Source of the DNA: VGWB01 sp964480945
GTDB lineage: Bacteria; Bacteroidota; Ignavibacteria; UBA10030
Direction of reading: 5' to 3'
DNA length: 64,000 nucleotides
NCBI GenBank assembly: GCA_964480945.1
Contig: CAYZRX010000006.1
Coordinates: 31,545 to 95,544 of the forward strand
Within the stretch, counting starts at the first letter, position 1. Each line of letters opens with the position of its first letter. The notes beneath the pieces are model-generated. The model searched no databases. It worked only from the letters and a program-made list of their open reading frames with translations, and was not told where the DNA came from. Made by a program: the position numbers and the translations under genes. Shown piece after piece: positions 1 to 8,830 of this stretch.

Positions 1-1
1 T

Positions 2-1171
2 CCTATCTATGAAGAGAAAGATTTGGAGGATCTGATCCAAAAGCACGCTATCGATGAAGCCGTCTTTTCCTATAGCGACGTTTCGTACCGACACGTGATG
101 AGCCTCGGATCGCGTGCGGCCGCCGCTGGAGCTCATTTCAAACTCCTGAGCGCCCGGCGGACGATGCTCAAAAGCGCCAAACCGGTCATCTCCGTATGCG
201 CCGTTCGAACCGGAAGTGGTAAGAGTCAAACGTGCAGAAAAGTTTCACGCCTCCTGCGGGAAATGGGATACAGAGTCGCGGCGATTCGCCATCCCATGCC
301 GTACGGCAATCTTGAGCAGCAAAAAGTCCAGCGCTTTGCCTCCATCAACGACCTTCAGAAGTACCACTGCACGATCGAGGAAATGGAGGAGTACGAGCCG
401 CACATTGTCAACGGCACCATTGTGTATGCCGGTGTCGACTATAAAGCCATCCTCGACCTCGCTGAGAAGGAAGCCGATATCATCCTCTGGGATGGGGGGA
501 ACAACGACACGCCGTTCTACCAGCCTGACCTGGCTTTCGTCGTCGCTGACCCTCTGCGCGTCGGCAACGAGCTCTCCTACTACCCGAGCGAAGTGAACCT
601 ACGGATGGCAGATATCGTGATCATCAACAAGGTTGACAGTGCCGAGCCGCACGCCGTCTTCGTCCTCCGTGAGAACATCCGGAAGGTCAACAAGAAGGCC
701 AGGATCATTGAGGCAGCCTCGCCAACGTACGCCGACCACGCCGACCTGATTGCCGGTAAACGGGTCCTCGTCATTGAGGATGGCCCCACGCTCACGCACG
801 GAGAGATGAAATTCGGCGCCGGGACCGTCGCAGCCAGGAAGTTCGGCGCACGCGAGATCGTCGACCCGCGACCGTATTGCACCGGAGAGATCAAGAAAAC
901 CTTCGAGGCTTATCCTGATATCGGTACACTCCTGCCCGCGATGGGATATAGCGACAAGCAGGTCAAAGACCTCGAAGAGACCATCAACAAGGTCCCGTGT
1001 GATACGGTCATTATCGGAACGCCCATCAACCTCAAACGGATCATCAAGCTTAAGAAGCCGGCGGTGCGCGTTTTCTATGAGCTGGAGGAGATTGGAACGC
1101 CAGACCTGAAAACCATCCTCGGCGAGTTCGCAGCGACCCTTAGGATTTCGAAAGGAGAAAGTCAGCGATGA
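2..1171 (+). CDS. GTPase related to cyclic 2,3-diphosphoglycerate synthetase (5' end outside window)
   Basis: The frame is open from the first bases of the window (it reads PIYEEKDLEDL before the first possible start), so the gene begins upstream and only the C-terminal ~389 residues are seen. A P-loop, RTGSGKSQT, lies near base 215. A Walker-B-like stretch (IILWDGGNND) and a guanine-specificity-like NKVD (IIINKVDSAEP) follow. This arrangement is typical of the P-loop family that includes archaeal cyclic 2,3-diphosphoglycerate synthetase. The true substrate in bacteria is not shown here. Its stop overlaps the start of the next gene (ATGA at 1168-1171), so the two are very probably co-translated. 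The family call is fairly sure; the activity is inferred. Confidence 0.75.
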   Translation, partial: PIYEEKDLEDLIQKHAIDEAVFSYSDVSYRHVMSLGSRAAAAGAHFKLLSARRTMLKSAKPVISVCAVRTGSGKSQTCRKVSRLLREMGYRVAAIRHPMPYGNLEQQKVQRFASINDLQKYHCTIEEMEEYEPHIVNGTIVYAGVDYKAILDLAEKEADIILWDGGNNDTPFYQPDLAFVVADPLRVGNELSYYPSEVNLRMADIVIINKVDSAEPHAVFVLRENIRKVNKKARIIEAASPTYADHADLIAGKRVLVIEDGPTLTHGEMKFGAGTVAARKFGAREIVDPRPYCTGEIKKTFEAYPDIGTLLPAMGYSDKQVKDLEETINKVPCDTVIIGTPINLKRIIKLKKPAVRVFYELEEIGTPDLKTILGEFAATLRISKGESQR

Positions 1172-2496
1172 AAAAGAAATCATTGACGAAGAAGAAACAA
1201 CCGAACCATTCCCCTTATGCACCCGAGACGCGGTTGATCTGGGGAAAATCGTTCACCCCGAAATGGGATTATAGCCATCATGTGGTTCCACCGCTCTCCT
1301 CATCATCGACCTTTCGCCTGAGCTCGACAAAACGCGGTGCAAAAGGCTTCGTGGAATTCGCACACCACGTGGGGGATTTTCGAGTCGAGTCCAAAGCGCC
1401 CATCTATATCTATGATCGGCTCGGAGAACCCAACAAGGATCTCCTCGAGGAGAATCTTACTATTGCTGAGCAGGGCGAATGTGCGGTGACGTTCGCAACG
1501 GGAATGGCATCCGTCTCCGCGCTCTGCGGCGTCCTCCTTGGAAGCGGCAGCGAGATCATCGCCCACAAAATGCTGTATGGGTGCACCTACTCGCTCTTTA
1601 AGAACTGGCTTCCACGCTACCGCATCAAAGTGACGTGGGTCGATTTCAATGACATCAGGGCGCTGAACAAGGCGATCTCGCCTCAAACCAGACTTCTGTA
1701 CTTTGAGACGCCGGTAAATCCCACGATGGAGTTGATCGACATCAGAAAAGTGGTCGAGGTTGTGAAGGAACACAACGTCCATCGGAGCAGGCATCACCGG
1801 ATCTACGCTGCCGTGGATAATACGTTCGCATCGCCATTCTGTCAGCGCCCGCTGGAGCTCGGTATGGACTTCGTCGTTGAATCACTCACCAAGGGCCTCT
1901 GTGGGTTTGGAACCGACATGGGGGGCGTCGTGATCGGACCAAGCTGGAGTTACGACCAGCTTCTTCTGTACAGAAAGGATTTCGGCGGTGTGCTCCCTGC
2001 GAAAAGCGCGTGGCCGATCCTCGTCTACGGTTTGCCGTCGCTGGCCGTTCGATTCCGGCAACAGATCCAGAGCACCCAAGAGGTTGCGGAGTTCCTCGAG
2101 CAGGACAAACGCATCGGTCTTGTCAACTACCCGGGCCTTGATTCCTTCCGCCAGCGGGCGTTGGCGCATACACAGATGCAGGACTATGAGGGTCGTTTTG
2201 CTCCAGGCACCCTGATCTATTTCATCCCGAAAGCGAAGACACCCGCCGACCGGCATCGCAAAGCGAACCGGATGGTGAATTACATTGCTGAGAACTCGTA
2301 CACGATGACGCTCGCGGTCAGCCTGGGAAATATCCGAACGCTGATCGAGCATCCGGGATCCATGACGCACTCTGCAATTCCGCCGGAAGAGCAACTCAAG
2401 CGGGGAATAGATCCCGGCGGCATCAGGCTCTCCATTGGCCTCGAAAAAACCGAAGACATCATCCACGATCTTCATCAGGCGTTGAACCAGATATAG
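1168..2496 (+). CDS. PLP-dependent enzyme of the Cys/Met (trans-sulfuration) family, divergent
   Basis: A 442-residue fold-type I PLP enzyme resembling cystathionine gamma-synthase, methionine gamma-lyase and relatives. Visible landmarks are the phosphate-binding strip YDRLGEPN (family: YxRxxNPT), ATGMAS, ETPVNPT, VDNTFASPF, the Schiff-base lysine K242 in ESLTKGLCG, and IEHPGSMTHS near the C-terminus. Several family positions differ: the usual TKYxxGHSD reads TKGLCGFGTD, and NPT reads EPN. The substrate is therefore probably not the classic one. The start follows AAGGAG at 1151-1156 and overlaps the GTPase stop, implying a shared function with it. An N-terminal basic stretch (KKKSLTKKKQ) is not typical. 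Confidence 0.85.
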   Translation: MKKKSLTKKKQPNHSPYAPETRLIWGKSFTPKWDYSHHVVPPLSSSSTFRLSSTKRGAKGFVEFAHHVGDFRVESKAPIYIYDRLGEPNKDLLEENLTIAEQGECAVTFATGMASVSALCGVLLGSGSEIIAHKMLYGCTYSLFKNWLPRYRIKVTWVDFNDIRALNKAISPQTRLLYFETPVNPTMELIDIRKVVEVVKEHNVHRSRHHRIYAAVDNTFASPFCQRPLELGMDFVVESLTKGLCGFGTDMGGVVIGPSWSYDQLLLYRKDFGGVLPAKSAWPILVYGLPSLAVRFRQQIQSTQEVAEFLEQDKRIGLVNYPGLDSFRQRALAHTQMQDYEGRFAPGTLIYFIPKAKTPADRHRKANRMVNYIAENSYTMTLAVSLGNIRTLIEHPGSMTHSAIPPEEQLKRGIDPGGIRLSIGLEKTEDIIHDLHQALNQI

Positions 2497-2756
2497 GCGA
2501 CGCGCATCCAGCAATTCTGAATGGGTCGCCGAGACTCCCGCTCTCGTCCTCAGCACTCGACCCAAGAGGTGTGTTGAGTTTTTCACCACTCCAGGCATTT
2601 CCACTTCTTGGAATGTCTCTGTCAAAAACGAGAACATGTCTCACATTGTCTGACCCCCTCCCGCCCTAACCCTAAATTTGGAAGCGGGTGTCAACGGCAT
2701 TCTTGGCACAATCCATGTTAACTTCTTACCGCACAAGGACTTTGCGGCCCAAACCA

Positions 2757-2764
2757 GGAGGAGA
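2757..2764 (+). promoter_or_regulatory. Strong ribosome binding site of the ferredoxin gene
   Basis: AGGAGGAG lies five bases before the ATG at 2770. The 273-base gap upstream (2497-2769) holds a six-base inverted repeat, GGCGAC (2497-2502 region) with GTCGCC, just after the PLP-enzyme gene but without a T-run. I saw no clear promoter match in the gap. Confidence 0.6.
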
Positions 2765-2769
2765 CTTTC

Positions 2770-3009
2770 ATGACGTCGATTGCGGTCAAGCTGCAGGAGA
2801 ATGCTCCGGGTAGATATTATGTCACAAGCGCCTGCAACGGCTGTGGGATTTGCTTCTCGTACGCTTTGCAGAATTTCATGTATAGCAACGACTCATCGTA
2901 CTACTACATCTTCCAACAGCCGGCGGACCCTCGTGAGGAGAACGATATCCGAAGGGCCATGGAAGTATGCCCGATGAACTGCATCCGGGACGATGGAGAT
3001 TTTGCCTAG
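2770..3009 (+). CDS. Single-cluster ferredoxin
   Basis: A 79-residue acidic protein with one cluster motif, CNGCGIC, near residue 18, and a distal CP pair in EVCPMNC. This gives the four cysteines for one [4Fe-4S] cluster; the second cluster of clostridial ferredoxins is absent. The middle carries a tyrosine-rich insertion (SSYYYIF). It is followed after 33 bases by the NfnA gene, so it is the likely low-potential electron partner of NfnAB, a role inferred from position. The ribosome site is AGGAGGAG. The family assignment is firm; the partner is inference. Confidence 0.88.
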   Translation: MTSIAVKLQENAPGRYYVTSACNGCGICFSYALQNFMYSNDSSYYYIFQQPADPREENDIRRAMEVCPMNCIRDDGDFA

Positions 3010-3042
3010 ACCGATTCCCCCTATTGCTCACCAGGAGAATTC

Positions 3043-3891
3043 ATGTTCCCAATTATCTCGAAAGAAGACCTCGCATCCACAATCTCGAAGTTTGTCATTC
3101 ACGCCCCGCTCGTTGCCCGAAAGCGCAAAGCCGGTAACTTCGTCATCATCCGCGTCATCGAAACGGGCGAACGAATTCCGCTGACGGTGGTCGACGGCGA
3201 CCCAGCCCAGGGGACGATCACGCTCATCGTCCAAGCGATCGGCAAGACGACCAAGCTTCTCTGCACGAAGAACGCAGGGGACCATCTTGTCGATGTGGTC
3301 GGGCCGCTTGGCAACCCTACACCGATTGAGAACCACGGCGCAGTTGCCTGCATCGGAGGCGGCGTCGGTACAGCCGAGCTTTATCCGATCACAAAAGCGT
3401 TGAAGGAGGCAGGGAACACCATCTACAGCATCATCGGTGGACGGACGAAAGAGCTCGTCATTCTCGAAAACGAAATGCGCGGATGTTCGAACGATGTATA
3501 CGTGACCACCGATGACGGTTCGTACGGCCGGAAGGGGATCGTCACAGACCCTCTCAAGGAATTGTTGACAGACCCGAAGGTCGGCATCAAGGCGGTCTAT
3601 GCGATCGGCCCGCTCCCGATGATGAAGGCGGTCGCGAAGCTCACGAAAGACTTCGGGGTCAAAACACTGGTCAGCCTGAACGCGATTATGGTCGATGGGA
3701 CCGGCATGTGCGGAGGGTGCCGGGTAACGATCGACGGTAAGATGAAATTCGCCTGCGTCGACGGCCCCGAATTCGATGCTCACCAAGTTGATTTCGACGA
3801 ACTGATCCTCCGCAACAGGAGCTACCTCGAATTCGAGCGTATAGCGAATGAACGGCTTGCCAGCGAGTTGGCACGGGAGGAGGCCTTATGA
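3043..3891 (+). CDS. nfnA: NfnA-type subunit: sulfide dehydrogenase / NADH-dependent ferredoxin:NADP+ oxidoreductase, alpha
   Basis: A 282-residue FAD/NAD-binding protein with a C-terminal [2Fe-2S] domain. FAD binding is indicated by VVGPLGNPTPI, the nucleotide fold by CIGGGVGTAELYPI, and the cluster by the cysteines in GTGMCGGCRVTIDG and KFACVDGPEF. This is the small subunit of the Nfn complex, which in characterised members couples NADH and reduced ferredoxin to NADP+ reduction by flavin-based electron bifurcation in the cytoplasm. Length fits the family. AGGAG precedes the ATG. The stop overlaps the next start (ATGA, 3888-3891). The same family was once annotated as a sulfide dehydrogenase subunit. 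Confidence 0.88.
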   Translation: MFPIISKEDLASTISKFVIHAPLVARKRKAGNFVIIRVIETGERIPLTVVDGDPAQGTITLIVQAIGKTTKLLCTKNAGDHLVDVVGPLGNPTPIENHGAVACIGGGVGTAELYPITKALKEAGNTIYSIIGGRTKELVILENEMRGCSNDVYVTTDDGSYGRKGIVTDPLKELLTDPKVGIKAVYAIGPLPMMKAVAKLTKDFGVKTLVSLNAIMVDGTGMCGGCRVTIDGKMKFACVDGPEFDAHQVDFDELILRNRSYLEFERIANERLASELAREEAL

Positions 3892-5369
3892 GCGCGCTCA
3901 ACCCTCTGAAGCCCTCCGAACGGATGAAGATCGCCCGGCAGCATTCCATCGAGCAGGAAGCTTCCGATCGCGTTCGCAACTTCACTGAGGTCTCGTTCGG
4001 CGTTAATGAGGAACGTGCGCTGGTCGAAGCGACACGATGCCTTGAATGCAAGAACGCGATCTGCGTCGAAGGTTGTCCGGTGAACATCGATATCCGGGGT
4101 TTCATCGAGTTCATTCTTCAAAAGGACTACGCGGGCGCAGCGAACAAGATCCGAGAGGCGAACTACTTGCCCGCGATCTGCGGACGCGTCTGTCCCCAGG
4201 AGGAACAGTGCGAGCTCGTGTGCACGTTGGGCAAGAAGCATGAGCCCGTCGCGATCGGAAAACTCGAGCGCTTCGTGGCAGACTTCGAGATGGAGCACGA
4301 TCTCTTCACCCCGCCCGTTATCACGGACCATCGAGACGAGAAGGTTGCCATCGTCGGCTCCGGCCCCTCGGGGCTTACCTGTGCGGCAGAGCTGGCAAAG
4401 CTTGGTTACCATGTATCGATTTTTGAGGCGTTGCACGCCGTGGGCGGAGTCTTGCGCTACGGTATCCCCGAGTTTCGTCTGCCGAGGAAGATCCTGGATC
4501 TCGAAACCAACAGGATCAAGGCACTAGGCGTTGAGATTCAGACGAATTTCCTCGTCGGTCGCACAGCAACGATCGACGAGTTGTTTGACGAGTGGGGTTT
4601 CAGCGCTATATTTCTCGGGACCGGCGCCGGGACACCGCATTTCATGGGGATCCCTGGCGAGAGCCTGACGGGCGTCTACTCTGCCAATGAGTTCCTCACC
4701 CGCGTTAATTTGATGAAGGCCAACAAGTTTCCGGATTTCGACACGCCCATCAGGATGGGATCGCACGTCGCGGTGATCGGGGGAGGCAATACTGCGATGG
4801 ACGCCGTGCGCACTTCCAAGCGCCTCGGCGCCGAACGAGCCATGCTCGTCTATCGCCGATCACGTCAAGAGATGCCGGCACGTCAGGAGGAAATTCATCA
4901 CGCAGAGGAAGAGGGGATCGAGATCCTCCTGCTGACGAATCCGACGCGCATCCTTGGGGACGACAAACACTTCGTTACCGGCATGGAGTGCCAACGGATG
5001 GAACTCGGCGAGCCCGACGAGTCCGGCCGCCGCAAGCCTGTTCCCATCAAGGGCTCGGAGTTCATTCTCCCCGCGCAGATCGTCATCGAAGCTGTCGGCC
5101 AGCAGCCCAACCCGATCATCCAGTCGACCACTTCGGGCTTGAAGACAGGAAAGCGGGGTGTGGTTGTGACCGATGAGAAACAGGCAACGAGTCGGCCTGG
5201 CATTTTTGCCGGGGGCGATCTCGCCCGCGGCGGTGCGACCGTCATCCTCGCCATGCGCGACGGCAAGGTTGCCGCAGCTGCAATTCACGATTATCTTACT
5301 TCGAAGCGTTCCGGTCAAGAAGGCATCGTTCAGCCGGAGAAAAAGGCGGAAGAGATAGCCGCAAAGTAA
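3888..5369 (+). CDS. nfnB: NfnB-type subunit (glutamate-synthase small-subunit-like, NADPH-binding)
   Basis: A 493-residue flavoprotein. The N-terminal iron-sulfur domain has CLECKNAICVEGCP and CGRVCPQEEQCELVC. It is followed by the FAD fold GSGPSGLTCAAEL and the NADP fold GGGNTAMDAVRTSKRLGA. C-terminally it has FAGGDLARGGATVILAM, the second flavin contact of the GltD family. No glutamate-synthase large subunit is nearby, and NfnA overlaps it upstream, so NfnB is a better call than gltD. The complex would exchange electrons between NADH, NADPH and the ferredoxin encoded at 2770. A strong terminator follows at 5451. Confidence 0.88.
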   Translation: MSALNPLKPSERMKIARQHSIEQEASDRVRNFTEVSFGVNEERALVEATRCLECKNAICVEGCPVNIDIRGFIEFILQKDYAGAANKIREANYLPAICGRVCPQEEQCELVCTLGKKHEPVAIGKLERFVADFEMEHDLFTPPVITDHRDEKVAIVGSGPSGLTCAAELAKLGYHVSIFEALHAVGGVLRYGIPEFRLPRKILDLETNRIKALGVEIQTNFLVGRTATIDELFDEWGFSAIFLGTGAGTPHFMGIPGESLTGVYSANEFLTRVNLMKANKFPDFDTPIRMGSHVAVIGGGNTAMDAVRTSKRLGAERAMLVYRRSRQEMPARQEEIHHAEEEGIEILLLTNPTRILGDDKHFVTGMECQRMELGEPDESGRRKPVPIKGSEFILPAQIVIEAVGQQPNPIIQSTTSGLKTGKRGVVVTDEKQATSRPGIFAGGDLARGGATVILAMRDGKVAAAAIHDYLTSKRSGQEGIVQPEKKAEEIAAK

Positions 5370-5685
5370 AAGAGTCAATCTCGATTTGCTGACCGAAAGG
5401 AAGCGCAGCCTGTCGACCCCGCTTCCCTACCGGTAGGCACAGAATGGCGGAGGAGGTTTGCCTGATGGTATCGGCGAACCTCCTCTCTCTTTTTTCCAAC
5501 GACCCTCTTAAGTACCGCCGAGGTTCGACTCGACACAGAGGGTTGAGCGAATTCCTCCCCATCATCTCAGTGCAACCAGGTGGACAAACTGAGACTTGCA
5601 GTTGCAAACTTTTCTGTCGATTTTGTTGTTAAGAAAGTAGCTTACCGGTTGTTTCCCCCATCAGGCATTACAATGGAGACAGAAG
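5370..5685. other. Intergenic region between nfnB and pntAA
   Basis: This holds a rho-independent terminator (5451-5495), then about 190 bases up to the pntAA start. No conserved open frame is seen. A promoter for pntAA is expected here, but I could not match one convincingly; an AT-rich stretch lies around 5595-5640. Confidence 0.5.
5451..5495 (+). terminator. Rho-independent terminator after the Fd-nfnAB operon
   Basis: A 12-pair stem (5451-5462 with 5473-5484, one G-T pair), a 10-base loop, then a T-rich run ending at 5495. It separates the NfnAB operon from the pnt operon. Confidence 0.88.
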
Positions 5686-6831
5686 GTGAAAATAGGTATC
5701 CCAAGAGAGATTGGGCCTGGCGAAACGCGCGTCGCGGTTATTCCATCGATGATTCCCTCGTTGAAGCATGGAACGCACGAAGTCCTCGTCGAGACGGGAG
5801 CCGGCATTGCTGCTTCCTTCACTGATCAGGACTACCTCCAAGCCGGCGCGCAAATCCTTCCTGTCGCAACGTCGCTCTACGAGAGTGCTGACGCTATCCT
5901 GAAAGTCCAGCCCCCTCAGATCCATCCCGCGTTTCAAAAGGACGAGGCTGAGCTTGTTCGTGAAGGATCGATCTACGTGGGGTTTCTTGCTCCTGTTGCA
6001 AATCCCGACGTCGTCAAGATTTTCACGCGGCGGCGCATCACGAGCTTTGCCATGGAGTACATCCCCCGGATCTCCCGCTCGCAGAGCATGGATGTGCTCA
6101 GTTCCATGTCAACGATCATGGGCTATAAGGCCGTGCTGCTGGCGGCCAACAGGCTGGGGAAGATGCTCCCCCTGCTGATGACAGCCGCCGGAACGGTCCC
6201 GCCGGCCACGGTCCTCGTGCTCGGAGCCGGGGTTGCCGGCCTTCAGGCAATTGCCACGGCACGACGATTGGGTGCAAAGGTTGAGGCGTTTGACCCTCGC
6301 CCGGCCGTGCAGGAGCAGGTCAAGAGCCTCGGCGCGGTGTTCGTCGAAATGGAGTTGCCCGAAAACATCGAGACGGCCGATGGCTACGCAAGAGAACAAT
6401 CGGCAGAATTCATCAAGAAGGAAATGGAGGCTATCGCGGCGCGCCTCCCGAAAGTCGATGCCGTCATCACCACCGCTCAAGTGTTCGGCAAACGCGCTCC
6501 GCTTCTGATCTCCGAGGAGATGGTCAAGCTGATGCGCCCCGGTTCGGTCATTGTTGACCTTGCGGCAGAGCAAGGTGGCAATTGCGCCCTGACGAAGCCG
6601 GGGGAGACCGTCGAGGAGTACGGTGTGAGCATCATCGGCCCCATCAATCTTCCCGCGACGATTCCGGTTGACGCCAGCAGAATGTACTCGAAGAACATTA
6701 CGACGCTCTTTCGGCACTTGTTTCCAAAACCCGACGCCTCGCTGGATTTCAATGACGAGATCGTTCGAGGCTGCTGCATTACGCACGCGGGCGAAATAAC
6801 GAATGATATCGTGAAGAAGTCTCTTGGGTAG
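5686..6831 (+). CDS. pntAA: NAD(P) transhydrogenase subunit alpha, soluble part
   Basis: A 381-residue NAD(H)-binding domain I of the proton-translocating transhydrogenase. It starts MKIGIPREIGPGETRVA, the family N-terminus, and carries VLGAGVAGLQAIATARRLGAKVEAFD as the Rossmann motif (the string spans about residues 173-198). The start is GTG at 5686, decided by GGAG at 5675-5678. A nearby ATG at 5673 is out of frame. In this organism, as in many non-enteric bacteria, the alpha subunit is split: this gene carries the soluble part and the next one the membrane part. The product acts on the cytoplasmic face of the inner membrane. Confidence 0.93.
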   Translation: MKIGIPREIGPGETRVAVIPSMIPSLKHGTHEVLVETGAGIAASFTDQDYLQAGAQILPVATSLYESADAILKVQPPQIHPAFQKDEAELVREGSIYVGFLAPVANPDVVKIFTRRRITSFAMEYIPRISRSQSMDVLSSMSTIMGYKAVLLAANRLGKMLPLLMTAAGTVPPATVLVLGAGVAGLQAIATARRLGAKVEAFDPRPAVQEQVKSLGAVFVEMELPENIETADGYAREQSAEFIKKEMEAIAARLPKVDAVITTAQVFGKRAPLLISEEMVKLMRPGSVIVDLAAEQGGNCALTKPGETVEEYGVSIIGPINLPATIPVDASRMYSKNITTLFRHLFPKPDASLDFNDEIVRGCCITHAGEITNDIVKKSLG

Positions 6832-6842
6832 GAGAACCAACC

Positions 6843-7139
6843 ATGTCTGAAACCCTCTTGATGTCAATCTCCGTCTTCGTCCTCGCCACCTTTGTCGGTG
6901 TCGAGGTTATTAGCAAGGTGCCGCCGCTTCTCCATACTCCCCTGATGTCCGGGTCGAATGCGATTTCAGGAATTACGCTTGTCGGTTCACTCATTGCAGC
7001 CGGTGAAGGGCATGGCGGCTTGAGCGTGTTCCTCGGGTTGGTCGCAGTCGTCTTTGCAACGATCAACGTCGTCGGAGGATTTCTCGTGACCGACCGCATG
7101 CTCAAGATGTTCAAGAAGGATCGGACGAAGAAGTTCTGA
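6843..7139 (+). CDS. pntAB: NAD(P) transhydrogenase subunit alpha, membrane part
   Basis: A 98-residue protein with three hydrophobic segments: about residues 5-25, 38-55 and 62-85. The motif EVISKVPPLLHTPLMSG is typical of the membrane piece of the transhydrogenase alpha chain. It lies 11 bases after pntAA, preceded by GGAG at 6831-6834, and 25 bases before pntB. With pntB it forms the proton channel (domain II). Confidence 0.92.
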   Translation: MSETLLMSISVFVLATFVGVEVISKVPPLLHTPLMSGSNAISGITLVGSLIAAGEGHGGLSVFLGLVAVVFATINVVGGFLVTDRMLKMFKKDRTKKF

Positions 7140-7164
7140 CCACGACGACCAGAGCGAAGAACCT

Positions 7165-8559
7165 ATGAACGCACTTGTACAACTTGCCTATCTGCTTGCG
7201 GCCGTCCTTTTCATCCTCGGCCTCAAGATGTTGGGCTCACCCAAAACGGCGCGCACCGGCAACCTGCTGGGAGCCGTGGGCATGCTGATCGCCATCGTCG
7301 TGACCTTAACGGACCAGAGGATCCTCGATTTCAGCTACATCCTGACGGGTCTGATCCTGGGATCATTCCTTGGGGTCCTTCTTGCCCAAAAGGTCAAGAT
7401 GACGCAAATGCCGCAGATGGTGGGGGTGCTCAACGGTCTTGGTGGTGGCGCCTCGACCCTCGTCGCGCTCGCAGAGTATATCCGCATGGGCGGAAGTCTG
7501 ACCTCGTGGACCCGGAGCGATGCCGGCCTCGACGTGCTCATCGCGATCGTGCTGAGCCTTTTGATCGGAACAGTGACGTTTACCGGCAGTATGGTGGCCT
7601 CGGCGAAACTGCAGGGGATGATGCGGGGGGCACCGATCCTCTACCCAATGCAGAAGCAGTCCAACGCCGCAATGCTTCTCGTTATTCTCCTCCTCGGTCT
7701 CTTTTTTGCCCTCGACCCAACCCGGTGGTACCTGTTGCTGATCATCATTGTCATCTCCAGCGTTCTGGGCGTCACGAGCGTGATCCCCATCGGCGGGGCC
7801 GACATGCCCGTCGTCATCTCACTGATGAATTCCTACTCCGGATTGGCGGGTGCCACCACCGGATTTATTCTTTCGAACAACGTCCTCATCATCAGCGGTA
7901 CGCTTGTTGGCACGTCGGGGATCATCCTTACCAGCATTATGTGCAGGGCGATGAATCGCTCGCTCGCGAACGTCCTGTTTGCCGGCGTCGGCGCTGATTA
8001 TAATCCTGACGTCGCTGTAACAGAACAGCGGACAGTCATACGCTACACGCCGGAGGACGCGGCTTATATTCTCGAAAGCGCCCAGTCGGTCATTATCGTG
8101 CCCGGGTATGGTCTCGCGGTTGCCCAGGCGCAACATGCACTCCAGGAGTTGGTGGACGTTCTGACCCAGCGAGGATGCAGGGCTCGATACGCAATTCACC
8201 CTGTCGCGGGACGGATGCCCGGACATATGAACGTTCTCCTTGCCGAAGCGAACGCACCCTATGACCTTCTCTTCGAGATGGACCGAATCAACGACGAGTT
8301 CCAGAACACGGATGTTGCGCTCGTTATCGGTGCGAACGATGTCGTGAATCCGGCAGCCCGCCACAAGAAGAACAGTCCCCTCTATGGCATGCCGATTCTC
8401 AACGTCGATCAGGCTCGCACGGTGATGGTCTGCAAGCGAAGTCTGAACCCTGGATTTGCAGGCGAAGACAACGAGCTCTTCTACGATCAGAAGACGATGA
8501 TGATCTTCGGGGATGCCAAAGCCACCGTCACAAATCTGGTGCATCTCCTGAAGGAGTAG
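7165..8559 (+). CDS. pntB: NAD(P) transhydrogenase subunit beta
   Basis: A 464-residue protein with a multi-span N-terminal half, including ADMPVVISLMNSYSGLAGATTG, and a C-terminal NADP(H)-binding domain III. That domain shows IVPGYGLAVAQAQHAL, VAGRMPGHMNVLLAEA and GANDVVNPAA, all family signatures. Together with PntAA and PntAB it uses the proton gradient to drive hydride transfer from NADH to NADP+. No terminator is obvious after the stop; the convergent terC gene lies beyond. Confidence 0.94.
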   Translation: MNALVQLAYLLAAVLFILGLKMLGSPKTARTGNLLGAVGMLIAIVVTLTDQRILDFSYILTGLILGSFLGVLLAQKVKMTQMPQMVGVLNGLGGGASTLVALAEYIRMGGSLTSWTRSDAGLDVLIAIVLSLLIGTVTFTGSMVASAKLQGMMRGAPILYPMQKQSNAAMLLVILLLGLFFALDPTRWYLLLIIIVISSVLGVTSVIPIGGADMPVVISLMNSYSGLAGATTGFILSNNVLIISGTLVGTSGIILTSIMCRAMNRSLANVLFAGVGADYNPDVAVTEQRTVIRYTPEDAAYILESAQSVIIVPGYGLAVAQAQHALQELVDVLTQRGCRARYAIHPVAGRMPGHMNVLLAEANAPYDLLFEMDRINDEFQNTDVALVIGANDVVNPAARHKKNSPLYGMPILNVDQARTVMVCKRSLNPGFAGEDNELFYDQKTMMIFGDAKATVTNLVHLLKE

Positions 8560-8615
8560 AGAGTCGTCGTTGATGAAGAGCTGGAGAGGAGCGGCTGCTG
8601 ATGGAGATGCTGGTG

Positions 8616-8816
8616 CTAGAATGAGAGGACAAGTTGGACCTCGCCTCCCCTTGTGCCTGCCGGGGGTGCGACAGAGAGCTTCATGCCTCGATCCTTACCT
8701 GCACCGAAAAAATCTTCTCCCTTGAGGTAAGTCATCACTGTGCCGAGTAAATAGCCGAAGCTGACCCCCAGCGGCAGATCGCTGTACCGGTTCATCCCTT
8801 TCGCCACAAGCCCCAC
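8616..8816 (-). pseudogene. Short membrane-type open frame, possible gene remnant overlapping the terC end
   Basis: The frame encodes MGLVAKGMNRYSDLPLGVSFGY..., with one clear hydrophobic helix and a C-terminus ending in VQLVLSF. It is open further upstream, as GGYTLIGTLGVG, where it runs out of frame through the last ~60 bases of terC. The NRYSDLPLGVSFGY stretch faintly recalls the third motif of PAP2-type phosphatases, but the key histidine is absent. It could be a decayed gene tail, or chance. Confidence is low. Confidence 0.3.
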
Positions 8817-8830
8817 GCCGAGAGTTCCAA

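Noticed and set aside
1882..2637. 251-residue minus-strand frame opposite the PLP enzyme
   Set aside because: Composition is typical of antisense shadows, and the plus-strand enzyme has all its motifs.
6109..6867. Long open frame on the minus strand opposite pntAA
   Set aside because: It is rich in Arg and His, lacks any domain, and pntAA on the plus strand is certain; the frame is a shadow of GC-rich codons.
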